Positions 1-9,101 of a DNA stretch of 64,000 nt are shown here, piece by piece. Positions within the stretch are counted from its first letter, which is position 1, and each line of letters starts with the position of its first letter. The stretch covers positions 1,550,001 to 1,614,000 of the forward strand of contig JABUKB010000001.1 of the NCBI GenBank assembly GCA_014595895.1, written 5' to 3'. The position numbers and the translations under genes are program-made. The notes under the pieces are model-generated. The model was not told where the DNA came from. It worked only from the letters and a program-made list of their open reading frames with translations, and ran no database searches. This stretch comes from Lysinibacillus odysseyi (GTDB lineage: Bacteria; Bacillota; Bacilli; Bacillales_A; Planococcaceae).

Positions 1-820
1 AATTCCAATCGTCATTTGCATATTTCTCTTTTTCGATCAATTTTACTTGTGCCAATTGCTCTTCTGTTAGTGTATACGGCACCAGTTCAATGTCAAGCGC
101 TTGCTCAAATCCAGCCTTAAATGCTTCTACACACTGCGGGATTGTAAAAGGTGTATCAACTAGACGATTCATCGCTACAGCCTTTTCTGGCAGCTTCTGA
201 CGCATTTTTTCGCGTATTTCATCATTTTTAAAACGGAACACAGATAATAATTTCTCTTCGTCTAAATCCAGTAAAATCGCTCCATGTTGTAAAATGACAC
301 CTTTTTGGCGTGTTTGTGCACTTCCTGCTACTTTTCTTCCTTCTACCACTAATTCATACCAACTCGGTGCATCAAAACAAACAGCACTTCTCGGCTTTTT
401 TAAATCCGCTTGCTTTTCCTCAGTATCGGGTATGCTAAAATAGGCATCTAGCCCTAAGTTCTGGAACCCAATTAATAATCCTTCGCTCAATACTCGATAA
501 GCCTCTGTCACTGTTTGAGGCATATTTGGATAGGATTCCTCAACGATGATCGAATATGTAAGTTCATGCTCATGTAGTACGGCCCGTCCACCAGTTGGAC
601 GACGCACAAAGCCTAAGCCCTGCTCTTTCACCGCTTGTAAATCGATATCTTTTTCTGCCCGTTGGAAGTATCCGATTGATAATGTAGCCGGGTTCCACTC
701 ATAAAAACGGATCACAGGCGGCATGCTTCCTTCGCTATGCCAATTCAGCAGTGCCTCGTCAAGTGCCATATTAAAGGATGCACTGCACGGGCCTGAGTTA
801 ATAAAATACCATTGTTTCAT
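1..820 (-). CDS. lipM: Octanoyl-[GcvH]:protein N-octanoyltransferase LipM (3' part outside window)
   Basis: Reading the minus strand from an ATG behind a GGGGGAG ribosome site gives 273 uninterrupted codons that run off the window edge. The product begins [20 protein letters not shown] and carries the lipoate/biotin ligase fold signature RRPTGGRA near residues 73-80. The sequence SAVCFD places a cysteine at residue 148, matching the Cys150 nucleophile of B. subtilis LipM. In this family the enzyme moves octanoate from acyl carrier protein to GcvH, the first step of lipoate assembly. The glycine-cleavage operon a few kilobases away supplies the protein partners of GcvH, which fits. Only the C-terminal few residues should be missing. 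Confident. Confidence 0.9.
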   Translation of the reverse strand, partial: MKQWYFINSGPCSASFNMALDEALLNWHSEGSMPPVIRFYEWNPATLSIGYFQRAEKDIDLQAVKEQGLGFVRRPTGGRAVLHEHELTYSIIVEESYPNMPQTVTEAYRVLSEGLLIGFQNLGLDAYFSIPDTEEKQADLKKPRSAVCFDAPSWYELVVEGRKVAGSAQTRQKGVILQHGAILLDLDEEKLLSVFRFKNDEIREKMRQKLPEKAVAMNRLVDTPFTIPQCVEAFKAGFEQALDIELVPYTLTEEQLAQVKLIEKEKYANDDWN

Positions 821-918
821 CTTTTCTCCCCCTAACCTCACCATTTTAACAAACTTAATAGACGTATGTCTCGTTCTCTTTTATAATATAGAGGATAGAA
901 AGAAAGGGGCATCACCAC

Positions 919-1299
919 GTGGAAATTTTAGTTACTATTGCGATTATCCTTGTTTTTGTTGTAGCTTATATTTTAATCAATTCAATGCGTCTAAAAAAAG
1001 CTGTAACGAATCTAACACAGGAAGAATTTATTCAGGGATATCGTAAAGCACAATTAATTGATTTACGCGAACCAAAAGAGTTCGAGGCAGGACATATTTT
1101 AGGAGCACGCAATATTCCAATGACGCAGCTAAAGCAACGTCAAAACGAAATTCGTCCAGACCTGCCTGTATACCTGTACTGCCAAAATTCCGGGCGTAGT
1201 GCTCGTGCAGCATTAACATTAAAGAAAAAAGGCTATAATCATCTTTATCAGCTACAAGGCGGCTTTAAAACTTGGACTGGTAAAGTAAAAATGAAATAA
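919..1299 (+). CDS. yqhL: Membrane-anchored rhodanese-like protein (YqhL)
   Basis: A 126-residue protein starting at GTG with the purine-rich site AAAGGGG nine bases upstream. Residues 1-20 form one hydrophobic segment, so the protein is probably anchored with the rest in the cytoplasm. The remainder is a single rhodanese domain: LIDLREPKEFEAGHI opens it and YLYCQNSGRS holds the catalytic-loop cysteine. Rhodaneses carry sulfane sulfur as a persulfide on this cysteine; the physiological acceptor is unknown. It is divergent from lipM, as in B. subtilis where yqhL sits beside lipM. A strong terminator follows, so it is likely monocistronic. Confidence 0.85.
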   Translation: MEILVTIAIILVFVVAYILINSMRLKKAVTNLTQEEFIQGYRKAQLIDLREPKEFEAGHILGARNIPMTQLKQRQNEIRPDLPVYLYCQNSGRSARAALTLKKKGYNHLYQLQGGFKTWTGKVKMK

Positions 1300-1309
1300 T
1301 TTACTTCAC

Positions 1310-1351
1310 AAGCTGTTTAGGATAGATGAAACTATCCCAAGCAGCTTTTTA
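1310..1351 (+). terminator. Intrinsic terminator of yqhL
   Basis: The arms AGCTG...CAGCT and GGATAG...CTATCC form one long stem with a short loop, followed by five T residues, starting 11 bases after the yqhL stop. Confidence 0.8.
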
Positions 1352-1517
1352 TCATATAAACTTATTTATGTGACGTTTCTACTATATTATACGTTGATTA
1401 GTTAGCAGGGAAAAATTGTGGTAGATGATGGAGCAAGAAAATTAACTAATTTTATTCCATATAGCAGTGGAAACCCATACTTATTTGTTAGCAGGGTGAA
1501 ACAACGGAATCACCTAA

Positions 1518-1553
1518 CAAAAAAGGCATTTGCCCATCTCGAGAGCAAATGCC
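1518..1553 (-). terminator. Intrinsic terminator of the QueT gene
   Basis: Perfect 9-bp arms GGCATTTGC and GCAAATGCC around an 11-base loop. On the minus strand the stem runs into six T residues. It lies just behind the QueT-like gene. Confidence 0.85.
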
Positions 1554-1563
1554 TGTTAGTTGA

Positions 1564-2067
1564 TCAATTCGCAAAATGCAGTTTTTTATTTAGTAAATAA
1601 ATCGTTACACCACCGACTGTCATTGACAATGCTTCGCCTACTGCCACCATGCCATATGTCGGCCAAAATGGTAAGTCGAGCATAATTGTCAGTTGGGCTG
1701 CTACTGTAAACATTGAGGCTGTTACTATAATCCCTGTTACGACAAATTTCATCACTTCATTTTTCATCTTTTTTGTCACCGCGCGACAAATAACCAAGAC
1801 AATGAATGTACATATACCGCCGATTGGCACATCAAGGATCCATGTTGGCGATAAAAAATTGGCTAGCACAACGCCAATTGTGACAGCAATAAGATAGCGC
1901 TTATGATATAAGGCTAAATAATTAAACATTTCAGCTAACCGCAATTGTACGGCGCCAAAGCTAATGACAGCCAGTACAACTGTCACTGCAACATAAAGAG
2001 CAGCAACGATGGCTGTTTTCGTAATATCTCCTACCGCTACACGCGATGTTGCAAGAGATGTTCCCAT
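1564..2067 (-). CDS. queT: QueT-family ECF transporter S component (queuosine precursor uptake)
   Basis: A very hydrophobic 167-residue protein with about five or six membrane segments. Motifs such as VQLRLAEMFNYLALYHKRY and the conserved PTWILDVPIGG are those of the QueT/COG4708 family. These are substrate-binding subunits of energy-coupling factor importers thought to take up preQ1 or a related queuosine precursor; the shared EcfA/EcfT module would be encoded elsewhere. The ATG was chosen because AAAGGAGGAA sits at the right distance; an in-frame GTG 30 bases upstream would bury that site inside the gene. The 5' leader is structured (separate entry). Family call good; ligand inferred from family. 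Confidence 0.82.
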   Translation of the reverse strand: MGTSLATSRVAVGDITKTAIVAALYVAVTVVLAVISFGAVQLRLAEMFNYLALYHKRYLIAVTIGVVLANFLSPTWILDVPIGGICTFIVLVICRAVTKKMKNEVMKFVVTGIIVTASMFTVAAQLTIMLDLPFWPTYGMVAVGEALSMTVGGVTIYLLNKKLHFAN

Positions 2068-2072
2068 ATGAA

Positions 2073-2170
2073 ATTCCTCCTTTATAAAATAGCCCACGCT
2101 ATTTTACTTCTAACTACAACCAAAGGAGTATGGGCAAATACCCTACCGAAGTGTCGTAGTGTGGTTTAAC
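2073..2170 (-). promoter_or_regulatory. Structured 5' leader of queT with ribosome-site masking potential
   Basis: On the minus strand a hairpin AGGGTAT/ATAC(T)CCT exposes the loop TTGCCC, whose GCCC can pair with TGGGC about 35 bases downstream, an H-type pseudoknot arrangement. The base run CTCCTTT at the 3' side of the hairpin is exactly complementary to AAAGGAG of the ribosome site. The two pairings interleave. An upstream dyad GGTGGTTAAACCAC is also present. By context it could be a preQ1 sensor, but I could not match it to a published preQ1-I, -II or -III consensus. Confidence 0.45.
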
Positions 2171-2210
2171 CACCTAGCCATTATAACAGCCTACCTATCG
2201 CTTGACAATG

Positions 2211-2936
2211 CTATTTATTGACCCAGCCGCCATCTACCGGTAAAACCGTACCGTGCATATAGCTCGCCGCCTCACTCGCTAAAAATAAGGTAACACTCGC
2301 CACCTCTTGCGGTTGTGCCCAGCGTCCTGCAGGCGTCTCCCGTGCTACCCATTTTGCCATCTCCCCGTCACCCGCGAAATCTGCCGCATTCATCGGCGTT
2401 TCAATCGCACCAGGAGCAATAGCATTAGCGCGGATACCGTCCACACAATAATCATAAGACAGCTGCTTTGTATAGCCGATGATGGCATGTTTAGAAGCGG
2501 TATACGCTGCACCGCCCCCGCCTGCTACCAGACCAGCAATTGATGCCATATTCACAATCACGCCCGTTTTACGTGCCATCATTTGAGGCAATACAGCATT
2601 CGTTACGATATAAGTGCCTTTTATATTCGTGTTCATAATACGGTCCCACAGTGCCTCATCTGTCTCTAAAGTTTTAGCATAACCATCTAAAATCCCCGCC
2701 GTATTGCATAAAATATCTACCTGTCCAATTTCTTGGATGGTTTGTTCAATAAACGCCTTGTTACTCACACTCCCGATAAAATGACGATAACGATTCTCTT
2801 TAACGGATGACGCTTGAAGGTCTAGACCAAACACTACCGCACCGTTTTTTAAAAAAGCCTGTACCTGAGCCAACCCAATGCCTGAGGCCGCCCCTGTAAT
2901 GACGATTCGTTTCCCTTGAAACTCTTGAAATTGCAT
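2211..2936 (-). CDS. Short-chain dehydrogenase/reductase (SDR), substrate unknown
   Basis: A 241-residue classical SDR. The Rossmann glycine motif TGAASGIG lies at residues 14-21, the NxAG motif at 78-81 (NTAG), the catalytic serine at 132 and YTASK at 145-149. The C-terminal half has the usual PGAIETPM segment and ends with LPVDGGWVNK, as in FabG-like enzymes. Expected to be a cytosolic NAD(P)-dependent alcohol/keto oxidoreductase; the sequence does not settle the substrate. The ribosome site TTGGAGGAA is well placed. A terminator separates it from the small gene upstream, so it is probably transcribed alone. Confidence 0.8.
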   Translation of the reverse strand: MQFQEFQGKRIVITGAASGIGLAQVQAFLKNGAVVFGLDLQASSVKENRYRHFIGSVSNKAFIEQTIQEIGQVDILCNTAGILDGYAKTLETDEALWDRIMNTNIKGTYIVTNAVLPQMMARKTGVIVNMASIAGLVAGGGGAAYTASKHAIIGYTKQLSYDYCVDGIRANAIAPGAIETPMNAADFAGDGEMAKWVARETPAGRWAQPQEVASVTLFLASEAASYMHGTVLPVDGGWVNK

Positions 2937-2952
2937 CTTTTTTCCTCCAACT

Positions 2953-2992
2953 AAAAGAGCTGCTTAGAAAGGTATGCCTTTCTGAACAGCTC
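2953..2992 (-). terminator. Terminator after the DUF2829 gene
   Basis: Arms GAGCTG and CAGCTC with an inner AGAAAGG/CCTTTCT stem form a long hairpin followed on the minus strand by TTTT. It starts 6 bases behind the DUF2829 stop codon. Confidence 0.8.
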
Positions 2993-2998
2993 CTAATA

Positions 2999-3220
2999 TT
3001 ATTCTACAATTTTCCAATCTTCAGCTAAAATATCGCAAACAGTTGGTGTAAACATCGTATAGCCTTCACCTACTACGTTGATTACAAAATACGGATTCAT
3101 CGCTAGACCGTCTAGCTCTGTCGCTGGTACGTATTTTACGTACAATTCAGCTCCGCCCCAGCCAGCACGAATAATTTTTTCACCATTTTTTAAGCGTGGT
3201 AAAATTTCTTCAAATGTCAT
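2999..3220 (-). CDS. DUF2829 / Tad2-family small protein
   Basis: A complete 73-residue protein with the family layout: an N-terminal TFEEILPRLKNGEKIIRAGW block, a central YFVI strand, and the C-terminal signature CDILAEDW at residues 62-69. This is the DUF2829 fold, to which the phage Thoeris anti-defence protein Tad2 belongs; Tad2 oligomers sequester the cyclic ADP-ribose-type signal of Thoeris. Here the gene is alone, with its own terminator, between an SDR gene and the glycine-cleavage operon, and no phage genes are nearby. Whether it binds a nucleotide signal is inference. The weak ribosome site is GGATGG. Confidence 0.72.
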   Translation of the reverse strand: MTFEEILPRLKNGEKIIRAGWGGAELYVKYVPATELDGLAMNPYFVINVVGEGYTMFTPTVCDILAEDWKIVE

Positions 3221-3304
3221 TTATAAAACCATCCTTTTTCACTTCATCTCTCAAAGTATAAGGCAAAAAATAACGGTCCACAAGTATACGTTGTGCAGCA
3301 CGAC

Positions 3305-3335
3305 GAAAATCCCGGAACACTCACTGTTCCGGGAT
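3305..3335 (-). terminator. Terminator of the glycine-cleavage operon
   Basis: Arms ATCCCGGAACA and TGTTCCGGGAT form an almost perfect 11-bp stem, followed on the minus strand by TTTTCG, six bases behind the gcvPB stop. Confidence 0.85.
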
Positions 3336-3340
3336 ATCCA

Positions 3341-4801
3341 TTATTTTGTATAACGAAGTACTGGTGTACGTGCCGCACGCGTTTCGTCTAAACGTGTTAC
3401 GACTGTTGTATGTGGTGCTTCTTGCACGATTTCCGGATTTTCTTCCGCTTCACGAGCAATTTGAATCATTGCATCACAGAATGCATCTAGTGTTTCTTTC
3501 GATTCTGTTTCCGTTGGCTCAATCATAATCGCTTCTTCCACGTTTAATGGGAAGTAAACTGTTGGTGGATGGTAGCCGAAGTCAAGCAGACGTTTGGCAA
3601 TATCTAATGTACGTACGCCTAATTTCTTTTGGCGACGGCCTGATAACACAAACTCATGCTTACAGTGACGGTTGTATGGAAGATCATAATATTCTTCTAA
3701 ACGACGCATCATGTAGTTCGCATTTAGTACCGCATATTCTGTTACCTTCTTCAGACCATCTGGACCCATTGTACGGATGTATGTGTAAGCACGAACGTTG
3801 ATACCGAAGTTACCATAGTAAGGTTTTACACGACCGATTGCTTGCGGACGATTGTAGTCAAAATGGAATGTTCCATCTTCTTTTTTCACAAGTACTGGCT
3901 TTGGTAAGAACGGAATTAAGTCAGCTTTTACTCCTACTGGACCTGAACCTGGTCCACCACCGCCGTGTGGGCCTGTAAATGTTTTATGCAAGTTTAAGTG
4001 AACACAGTCAAAGCCCATGTCGCCAGGACGTGCTTTACTCATTACCGCGTTTAAGTTGGCTCCGTCATAGTACACTTTACCGCCGACACCGTGTACTAGT
4101 TCTGCCATTTCTAAAATATTTTCCTCAAATAAGCCAAGTGTATTTGGGTTTGTTAACATTAAAGCTGCTGTATCGTCACCAATTACGCGCTTTAAGTCTT
4201 CAATATCCACTAAACCATCTTCACCTGATTTGATTGTAATTGTTTCAAAGCCTGCTACTGTAGCCGAGGCTGGGTTTGTACCGTGTGCTGAGTCTGGAAC
4301 GATAACTTTGTTACGATGACCTTCACCATTTGCTTCGTGGAATGCACGAATCATCATCAACGCTGTCCACTCTCCGTGAGCACCCGCTGCTGGTTGCAAT
4401 GTCACTTCATCCATCCCTGTAATTTCAACAAGTGATGTTTGTAGATCATATAATAATTCCATAGCTCCTTGTACAGTTGACTCGTCTTGTAATGGGTGTA
4501 CATTCGCAAAGCCTGAGAAACGTGCTACTGCTTCATTAACTTTTGGGTTGTACTTCATTGTACAAGAACCAAGTGGATAGAAGCCTGAGTCTACACCATG
4601 GTTACGGCGAGATAGCGCTGTATAGTGACGCATAATATCAAGCTCTGCTACTTCTGGTAGCTCTGCTGCTTCTTCGCGTACATAGCCCGCTGGTAGTAAA
4701 TCTGCTAAATCCATATCAGGTACATCTAGTGGCTCAAGTGCATAGCCAACACGACCTTCTTTCGTAATTTCAAAAATTAATGGTTGGTTTTCTTGACTCA
4801 T
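3341..4801 (-). CDS. gcvPB: Glycine dehydrogenase (decarboxylating) subunit 2, P-protein beta chain
   Basis: 486 residues, the normal length for the split Gram-positive P-protein. The PLP-binding lysine is Lys273 in [10 protein letters not shown], followed by the glycine-rich loop GGGGPG. With GcvPA it decarboxylates glycine and passes the aminomethyl group to lipoyl-GcvH. The ATG overlaps the gcvPA stop by four bases (ATGA), so the two chains are translationally coupled, as expected for an obligate heterodimer. Last gene of the gcvT-gcvPA-gcvPB operon; no gcvH is in the window. Confidence 0.97.
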   Translation of the reverse strand: MSQENQPLIFEITKEGRVGYALEPLDVPDMDLADLLPAGYVREEAAELPEVAELDIMRHYTALSRRNHGVDSGFYPLGSCTMKYNPKVNEAVARFSGFANVHPLQDESTVQGAMELLYDLQTSLVEITGMDEVTLQPAAGAHGEWTALMMIRAFHEANGEGHRNKVIVPDSAHGTNPASATVAGFETITIKSGEDGLVDIEDLKRVIGDDTAALMLTNPNTLGLFEENILEMAELVHGVGGKVYYDGANLNAVMSKARPGDMGFDCVHLNLHKTFTGPHGGGGPGSGPVGVKADLIPFLPKPVLVKKEDGTFHFDYNRPQAIGRVKPYYGNFGINVRAYTYIRTMGPDGLKKVTEYAVLNANYMMRRLEEYYDLPYNRHCKHEFVLSGRRQKKLGVRTLDIAKRLLDFGYHPPTVYFPLNVEEAIMIEPTETESKETLDAFCDAMIQIAREAEENPEIVQEAPHTTVVTRLDETRAARTPVLRYTK

Positions 4802-6141
4802 TGTAATGCCCCCATTTCTGCTACTAACGCATCGATTTCCTCTTTCGTGCGCAATTCTGTCACAGCAATTAATGCATGGTTTTCTAACTCTGGATACACA
4901 CGGCCTAAATCAAAGCCACCGATGATTCCTTTTTCGATTAAGCCTTGGTTGATTTCTGTTACTGATTTTTTTGTTTGCACAACGATTTCATTAAAGTGCG
5001 CACCTTGGAATGCTACTGTAAATCCAGCTGCTTCGAAAGCTTGTTTCGCGTAGCGTGTTTTCACGATATTTTGCTTCGCCATTTCTTGCACGCCTGCTTT
5101 CCCTAACGCCGTCATCGCTACCGATGCAGCAAGGGCAAGAAGTGCTTGGTTCGAACAAATATTAGACGTTGCTTTGTCACGACGGATATGTTGTTCACGT
5201 GCTTGTAATGTTAATACGTAACCACGACGACCTTCTTGGTCTACTGTTTCACCAACTAAACGGCCTGGTACTTTACGCATTAGTTTATTTGTCACGGCAA
5301 AGAAACCACAGTGCGGTCCACCGAATGATTCGCTGATGCCGAATGGCTGAGCATCGCCCGCTACGATATCAGCACCTAATTTACCTGGAGGCGTTAAAAT
5401 ACCTAATGCTAACGGGTTAGAAGATACAACGAATAATCCTTTATACTCATGCACTAGTTCGCCGATTGTTTTAATGTCTTCAATTTGACCAAAGAAGTTT
5501 GGATATTGTGTAACAACAGCTGCTACAGAATCATCCACTAAGTCCTTTAATGCTTCCATATCTGTTACGCCGTCTTTCATTGGAGCAATCACTACCTCGA
5601 TCGATTGACCAGCTGCGTATGTTTTCATAACGTCTTGATATTCTGGATGGATCGCACCTGACACGACTAATTTTTTGCGCTTTGTATGAGCTGCTGCTAA
5701 CATCCCTGCTTCTGCTAAAGCCGTACCGCCATCATACATAGAAGAGTTTGCTAAATCCATACCTGTCAATTCAGCAATCATTGTTTGGAACTCGAAAATC
5801 GCCTGTAATTCACCTTGAGAGATTTCTGGTTGATATGGTGTGTACGCTGTATAAAACTCTGAACGCGAAATCACGTGATCTACGATGATTGGCTTATAGT
5901 GGTTATAAACACCTGCACCTAGGAATGATACATTGCTTGCTGTATCTTTGTTTTTGCTTGCAAGCTGTGATAACTCTTTCATTAAGGCCGTTTCTGATTT
6001 CGCTTCTTTAATATTGTAAAGCCCTTGGAAGCGAACTTTTTCAGGGATATCCGAAAATAGCTCATCAATCGATGACACGCCTACTGTTGATAACATATCT
6101 TTTTGATCTTGTTCCGTCATTGGTAAATAACGATGTTTCAT
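4798..6141 (-). CDS. gcvPA: Glycine dehydrogenase (decarboxylating) subunit 1, P-protein alpha chain
   Basis: 447 residues starting [17 protein letters not shown], typical of GcvPA. Recognisable family segments include [31 protein letters not shown] and [14 protein letters not shown]. It forms the P-protein with GcvPB in the cytosol. The ribosome site GGAGGG precedes the ATG, and only 14 bases separate it from gcvT. Expression is governed by the glycine riboswitch ahead of gcvT. No damage seen. Confidence 0.97.
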   Translation of the reverse strand: MKHRYLPMTEQDQKDMLSTVGVSSIDELFSDIPEKVRFQGLYNIKEAKSETALMKELSQLASKNKDTASNVSFLGAGVYNHYKPIIVDHVISRSEFYTAYTPYQPEISQGELQAIFEFQTMIAELTGMDLANSSMYDGGTALAEAGMLAAAHTKRKKLVVSGAIHPEYQDVMKTYAAGQSIEVVIAPMKDGVTDMEALKDLVDDSVAAVVTQYPNFFGQIEDIKTIGELVHEYKGLFVVSSNPLALGILTPPGKLGADIVAGDAQPFGISESFGGPHCGFFAVTNKLMRKVPGRLVGETVDQEGRRGYVLTLQAREQHIRRDKATSNICSNQALLALAASVAMTALGKAGVQEMAKQNIVKTRYAKQAFEAAGFTVAFQGAHFNEIVVQTKKSVTEINQGLIEKGIIGGFDLGRVYPELENHALIAVTELRTKEEIDALVAEMGALQ

Positions 6142-6155
6142 GTGTGACCCTCCAA

Positions 6156-7241
6156 TTATTTAGCGCGTTTGTAAAATGGTGTTGCGACAACTGTTGCTGG
6201 TACCATTTTATTGCGGATTTCAATTTCTACTTCTGTACCGATCGCTGTATGCTCGATGTTCAGTAACGCGAGACCGATATTGCGTTTTGTCAGAGGTGAT
6301 TGTGTACCTGTTGTCACTTCACCAATTTCTACGCCGTCTTTGTATACTTTATAGCCGTGACGCGGAATGCCCTTGCCATTCATTTCCACACCGACTGATT
6401 TACGTGTTAGGCCTGCTTCTTTTTGCTGTGCCAATGCATCACGACCGATAAAGTCCGTGTCTAATTTCACGGCAAAACCAATGCCTGCTTCAAGTGGCGA
6501 AATATCTTTTGATAGCTCTTGCCCGTATAATGGCAAGCAAGCTTCAAAACGCAATGTATCGCGTGCTCCTAACCCAACTGGCACAACACGCTCATCCTCT
6601 AAAATTTTGTCCCATAACGCAACGATCGCTTCAGGAGCTGCGTAGATTTCAAAACCATCTTCTCCAGTATACCCGCTGCGTGATACCAATGTATTGAAAC
6701 CAGCTACTTCCACATTATCTTTAAATTTAAAATATTTAATATCACTTAAATTTTCTGACGTTAGTGTTTGAAGTACTTCTTCAGCAAGCGGACCTTGCAG
6801 GGCAAGTTGACCATATTCAGCAGATTGGTTTGTAATGGTTACATCGCCAAAAGCTTGCTCTTTCATCCACTCGTAATCTTTATCCGTATTCGCCGCATTG
6901 ACACATAATAGATAACGATCTTCTGCTAAACGGTATGTAAGTAAGTCGTCTACTACTCCCCCGTTTTCATAACACATTGCGCTATATTGCGCACCACCAA
7001 CTTGAATTTTTGAAATATCATTTGATAAGAGTTTTTGTAAAAATGCCAATGCCCCAGTACCTTCTACCAAGATTTCACCCATATGAGAGACATCGAAGAG
7101 CCCCGCACGATTTCGTACCGCCTCGTGTTCCTCCTTAATCGAAGAAAACTGTACTGGTAATGCCCATCCACCAAAATCAATCGTTTTGCCACCGTATTTA
7201 CTGTACGAGTCAAAAAGTGGTGTTTGTTTTAATTCACTCAT
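6156..7241 (-). CDS. gcvT: Aminomethyltransferase (glycine cleavage T-protein)
   Basis: 361 residues. The T-protein signature is clear: [20 protein letters not shown] near the N-terminus and [10 protein letters not shown], which helps bind tetrahydrofolate. It releases ammonia from aminomethyl-lipoyl GcvH and makes 5,10-methylene-THF. The ATG of MSELKQTP was chosen because AGGAGG lies eight bases upstream; an in-frame TTG six bases further up is closer to that site and less likely. First gene of the operon, directly downstream of the riboswitch terminator. Confidence 0.96.
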   Translation of the reverse strand: MSELKQTPLFDSYSKYGGKTIDFGGWALPVQFSSIKEEHEAVRNRAGLFDVSHMGEILVEGTGALAFLQKLLSNDISKIQVGGAQYSAMCYENGGVVDDLLTYRLAEDRYLLCVNAANTDKDYEWMKEQAFGDVTITNQSAEYGQLALQGPLAEEVLQTLTSENLSDIKYFKFKDNVEVAGFNTLVSRSGYTGEDGFEIYAAPEAIVALWDKILEDERVVPVGLGARDTLRFEACLPLYGQELSKDISPLEAGIGFAVKLDTDFIGRDALAQQKEAGLTRKSVGVEMNGKGIPRHGYKVYKDGVEIGEVTTGTQSPLTKRNIGLALLNIEHTAIGTEVEIEIRNKMVPATVVATPFYKRAK

Positions 7242-7312
7242 CCTCAATTCCTCCTCACAAATTGTTTGTTATGACAGGCTCTATCTTTTTTCTGCACATA
7301 ACCCTATACCTA

Positions 7313-7540
7313 CAAAAAAAAGACAGACGGATCCCTTTTACGAGATCCTCTGTCCTTGCACCTGAAAGTATCACTTATTATTGGTCATCCAACCACATAT
7401 ATAAGCTTGCCCCGTTGGTGGTCGCATATAACGACACTCTCCAGAGTTGCGTCCTGTAAGAGTCTTTTTGCCTGAGAGATTCATAGTCTAAGCTACTTGC
7501 TCCTTCGGCGACGTGACATCACGTTCTCTCCCCATACATT
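7313..7540 (-). promoter_or_regulatory. Tandem glycine riboswitch with terminator
   Basis: The minus strand shows two consecutive glycine aptamers. The first opens with GGGGAGAG, contains CGCCGAAGGAGCAA and closes with AATCTCTCAGGCAAAAAG. The second has CTCTGGAGAG, CACCAACGGGGCAAG and TTTCAGGTGCAAGGACAGAGG. The 3' end of aptamer 2 (GACAGAGGATC) is also the 5' arm of an intrinsic terminator whose other arm is GGATCCGTCTGTC, followed by seven T residues. Ligand binding to aptamer 2 would therefore compete with the terminator, allowing gcvT-gcvPA-gcvPB transcription when glycine is abundant. Confidence 0.95.
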
Positions 7541-7661
7541 CATCCGCTACTATCCTTATAAATTGACTTTCTTAGCCATATCCTAACATTGAACAGTAGA
7601 TAAACGCAATTATTTTTTTCAAAACATCAAAAAACGAACAAAAATGATGAATTAACAATAA

Positions 7662-8174
7662 TTATTCGCCTTTTAATCGATTCACTTGGAAACCAATATA
7701 CTCGACAATTTGACGAATCGAACGTCCTTCTGTTAGCACTTGAATATGGCCAGCATGACGGTAAAATTTCCGGCGATATTGAAATAGCTCATGTAATTCT
7801 TCCTTTGTTGAACGTTGCACAATGGGACGGTTTTTATCATGGCAAATTCGCATATAAATATCCTCAAATGTGGCATCCAAAAAGAATACTAACCCCGTTC
7901 TCCGCATGATACGACGATTTTCTTCTTTTACTGATACGCCGCCGCCCGTCGCAATGATACATGATTCATTGCGGAAATTTTCCAAAAACTCAGTTTCAAT
8001 TTCTCTAAATCGTTCTTCGCCGTACTTTTCAAAAATCTCTGGAATGGTCATCCCTTGTTGTCTGACAATTTCATGATCCATGTCATAATAGGGCATTTTG
8101 AGAAAATAGCTCAACCTACGTCCAATTGCACTTTTCCCGCACCCCATAAAACCTACTAAATAAATCTTGCGCAT
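7662..8174 (-). CDS. aroK: Shikimate kinase
   Basis: 170 residues. The Walker A loop GFMGCGKS is at residues 8-15, the shikimate-binding DMD motif follows (YYDMDHEI), and ATGGGV is the conserved glycine triad that contacts substrate. It phosphorylates shikimate on the way to chorismate. The ATG before RKIYLVG is favoured because AGAAGGTG precedes it at proper spacing; a GTG nine bases upstream overlaps that site. It lies between the glycine riboswitch and the comG operon, as in related Bacillales. Confidence 0.92.
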   Translation of the reverse strand: MRKIYLVGFMGCGKSAIGRRLSYFLKMPYYDMDHEIVRQQGMTIPEIFEKYGEERFREIETEFLENFRNESCIIATGGGVSVKEENRRIMRRTGLVFFLDATFEDIYMRICHDKNRPIVQRSTKEELHELFQYRRKFYRHAGHIQVLTEGRSIRQIVEYIGFQVNRLKGE

Positions 8175-8204
8175 GTCGTTCACCTTCTTTACTACTTCGA
8201 AAAA

Positions 8205-8378
8205 TTATAGATCTCTTATTGTCTTTAGTATATCAATGGTAGCACGAACATTCGACAATTCCAATCCGTTATAAATTTTTATTTCGAAATGGTAAAAAAT
8301 TGCGTAGTTTGTACAACTCGCTCCGACGATAAACAACAGAATAATGGCTACAGGAAATATAGCCCCTTTCTCATTCAA
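8205..8378 (-). CDS. comGG: ComGG-like minor pseudopilin (short)
   Basis: Last frame of the comG operon, overlapping comGF by eight bases. The chosen TTG start gives LNEKGAIFPVAIILLFIVGA, matching the short polar head plus hydrophobic helix at the start of ComGG proteins. Upstream TTG codons in the same frame would add up to 16 residues. At 57 to 73 residues it is well below the roughly 120 of B. subtilis ComGG, so it may be a reduced or C-terminally shortened form. Role in the DNA-uptake pseudopilus is inferred from position and the N-terminal helix. Confidence 0.55.
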   Translation of the reverse strand: MNEKGAIFPVAIILLFIVGASCTNYAIFYHFEIKIYNGLELSNVRATIDILKTIRDL

Positions 8379-8817
8379 GTACTTGTTCCACAATGAAGAC
8401 TCTTTGACGTTTTTCACTTGATTCAAGCACCGCCTCTAGCTTTAAGTCTTGTCCTTCTAGAGAAAATTTTGCATCTTGCATGCCAGCTACTATCGTTTCT
8501 ACCCCTGCATTTTTTCGGTAAATAAGCGCATGGTTAACAAAACTTATGCGGGAAATTTGTTGTTCCTTAGGATAGGATAGAAAAACCGTTTTTTGGTCAC
8601 TAGACAATTGCACCCTAGCATCCATTAAATAATAATTTATATCAGCTATCGCCACTTCCCAATCTACCTCCATTCGCTGCTCCTTCATGCGGCTAACATC
8701 ATAAACAGCTAAAAAAATGAGGCCCACTAGCTGACAAAACACAATAAACAGCAGTAGTTGCAACAGTGCTTCAATAAATGTAACGCCTGCTTGAGATGTC
8801 AATCTGCCTTTATACAT
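8371..8817 (-). CDS. comGF: Competence pseudopilus minor component ComGF
   Basis: 148 residues. An N-terminal AGVTFIEALLQLL segment resembles the type IV pilin methylation region and leads into one long hydrophobic helix; the rest is a soluble beta-rich domain. It overlaps comGE by 19 bases. ComGF is a minor pilin-like protein needed for assembly of the competence pseudopilus at the membrane. Identity rests on operon position and the pilin-like N-terminus. Confidence 0.8.
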   Translation of the reverse strand: MYKGRLTSQAGVTFIEALLQLLLFIVFCQLVGLIFLAVYDVSRMKEQRMEVDWEVAIADINYYLMDARVQLSSDQKTVFLSYPKEQQISRISFVNHALIYRKNAGVETIVAGMQDAKFSLEGQDLKLEAVLESSEKRQRVFIVEQVLE

Positions 8818-9101
8818 CGCTGTTCTGTCCCCTGTAATCCTTCATAGTAGACACATATTTCCTGCCCGGCATAGTACCAATCAAATGAATGCTGATTGAT
8901 TGTCATTTGTCCCGCTGTTATTTGCTGAAATTGTACTAATTTAGCACCATTCAGGGCTACTTCACTTGCGTACAGCGATAGCTGCCTCTCATATAATTGG
9001 GCTTGCAGCTGTTGCAGCAACGGCCATAATGACAGGGCGATTAAACTTAATACAGCTAAGCCAAACACTGTTTCAACCAGCGTGATTCCTTGTTCGTTCA
9101 T
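8799..9101 (-). CDS. comGE: Competence pseudopilus minor component ComGE
   Basis: 100 residues beginning MNEQGITLVETVFGLAVLSL, a pilin-like leader with the conserved glutamate of the prepilin helix (E10). It overlaps comGD by four bases (ATGA). Expected to be a minor pseudopilin processed by ComC. Sequence conservation in this family is low outside the N-terminal helix, so the call depends on order in the operon. Confidence 0.82.
   Translation of the reverse strand: MNEQGITLVETVFGLAVLSLIALSLWPLLQQLQAQLYERQLSLYASEVALNGAKLVQFQQITAGQMTINQHSFDWYYAGQEICVYYEGLQGTEQRCIKAD

Noticed and set aside
2073-2170. Calling the queT leader a known preQ1 riboswitch class
   Set aside because: Context fits and a pseudoknot is possible, but the conserved preQ1-I, -II or -III sequences could not be aligned by eye.
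4784-5053. Open frame antisense to gcvPA, and similar long frames opposite gcvT, pstA, pstC and livG
   Set aside because: They mirror codon structure of strong genes on the other strand and lack ribosome sites or recognisable domains.
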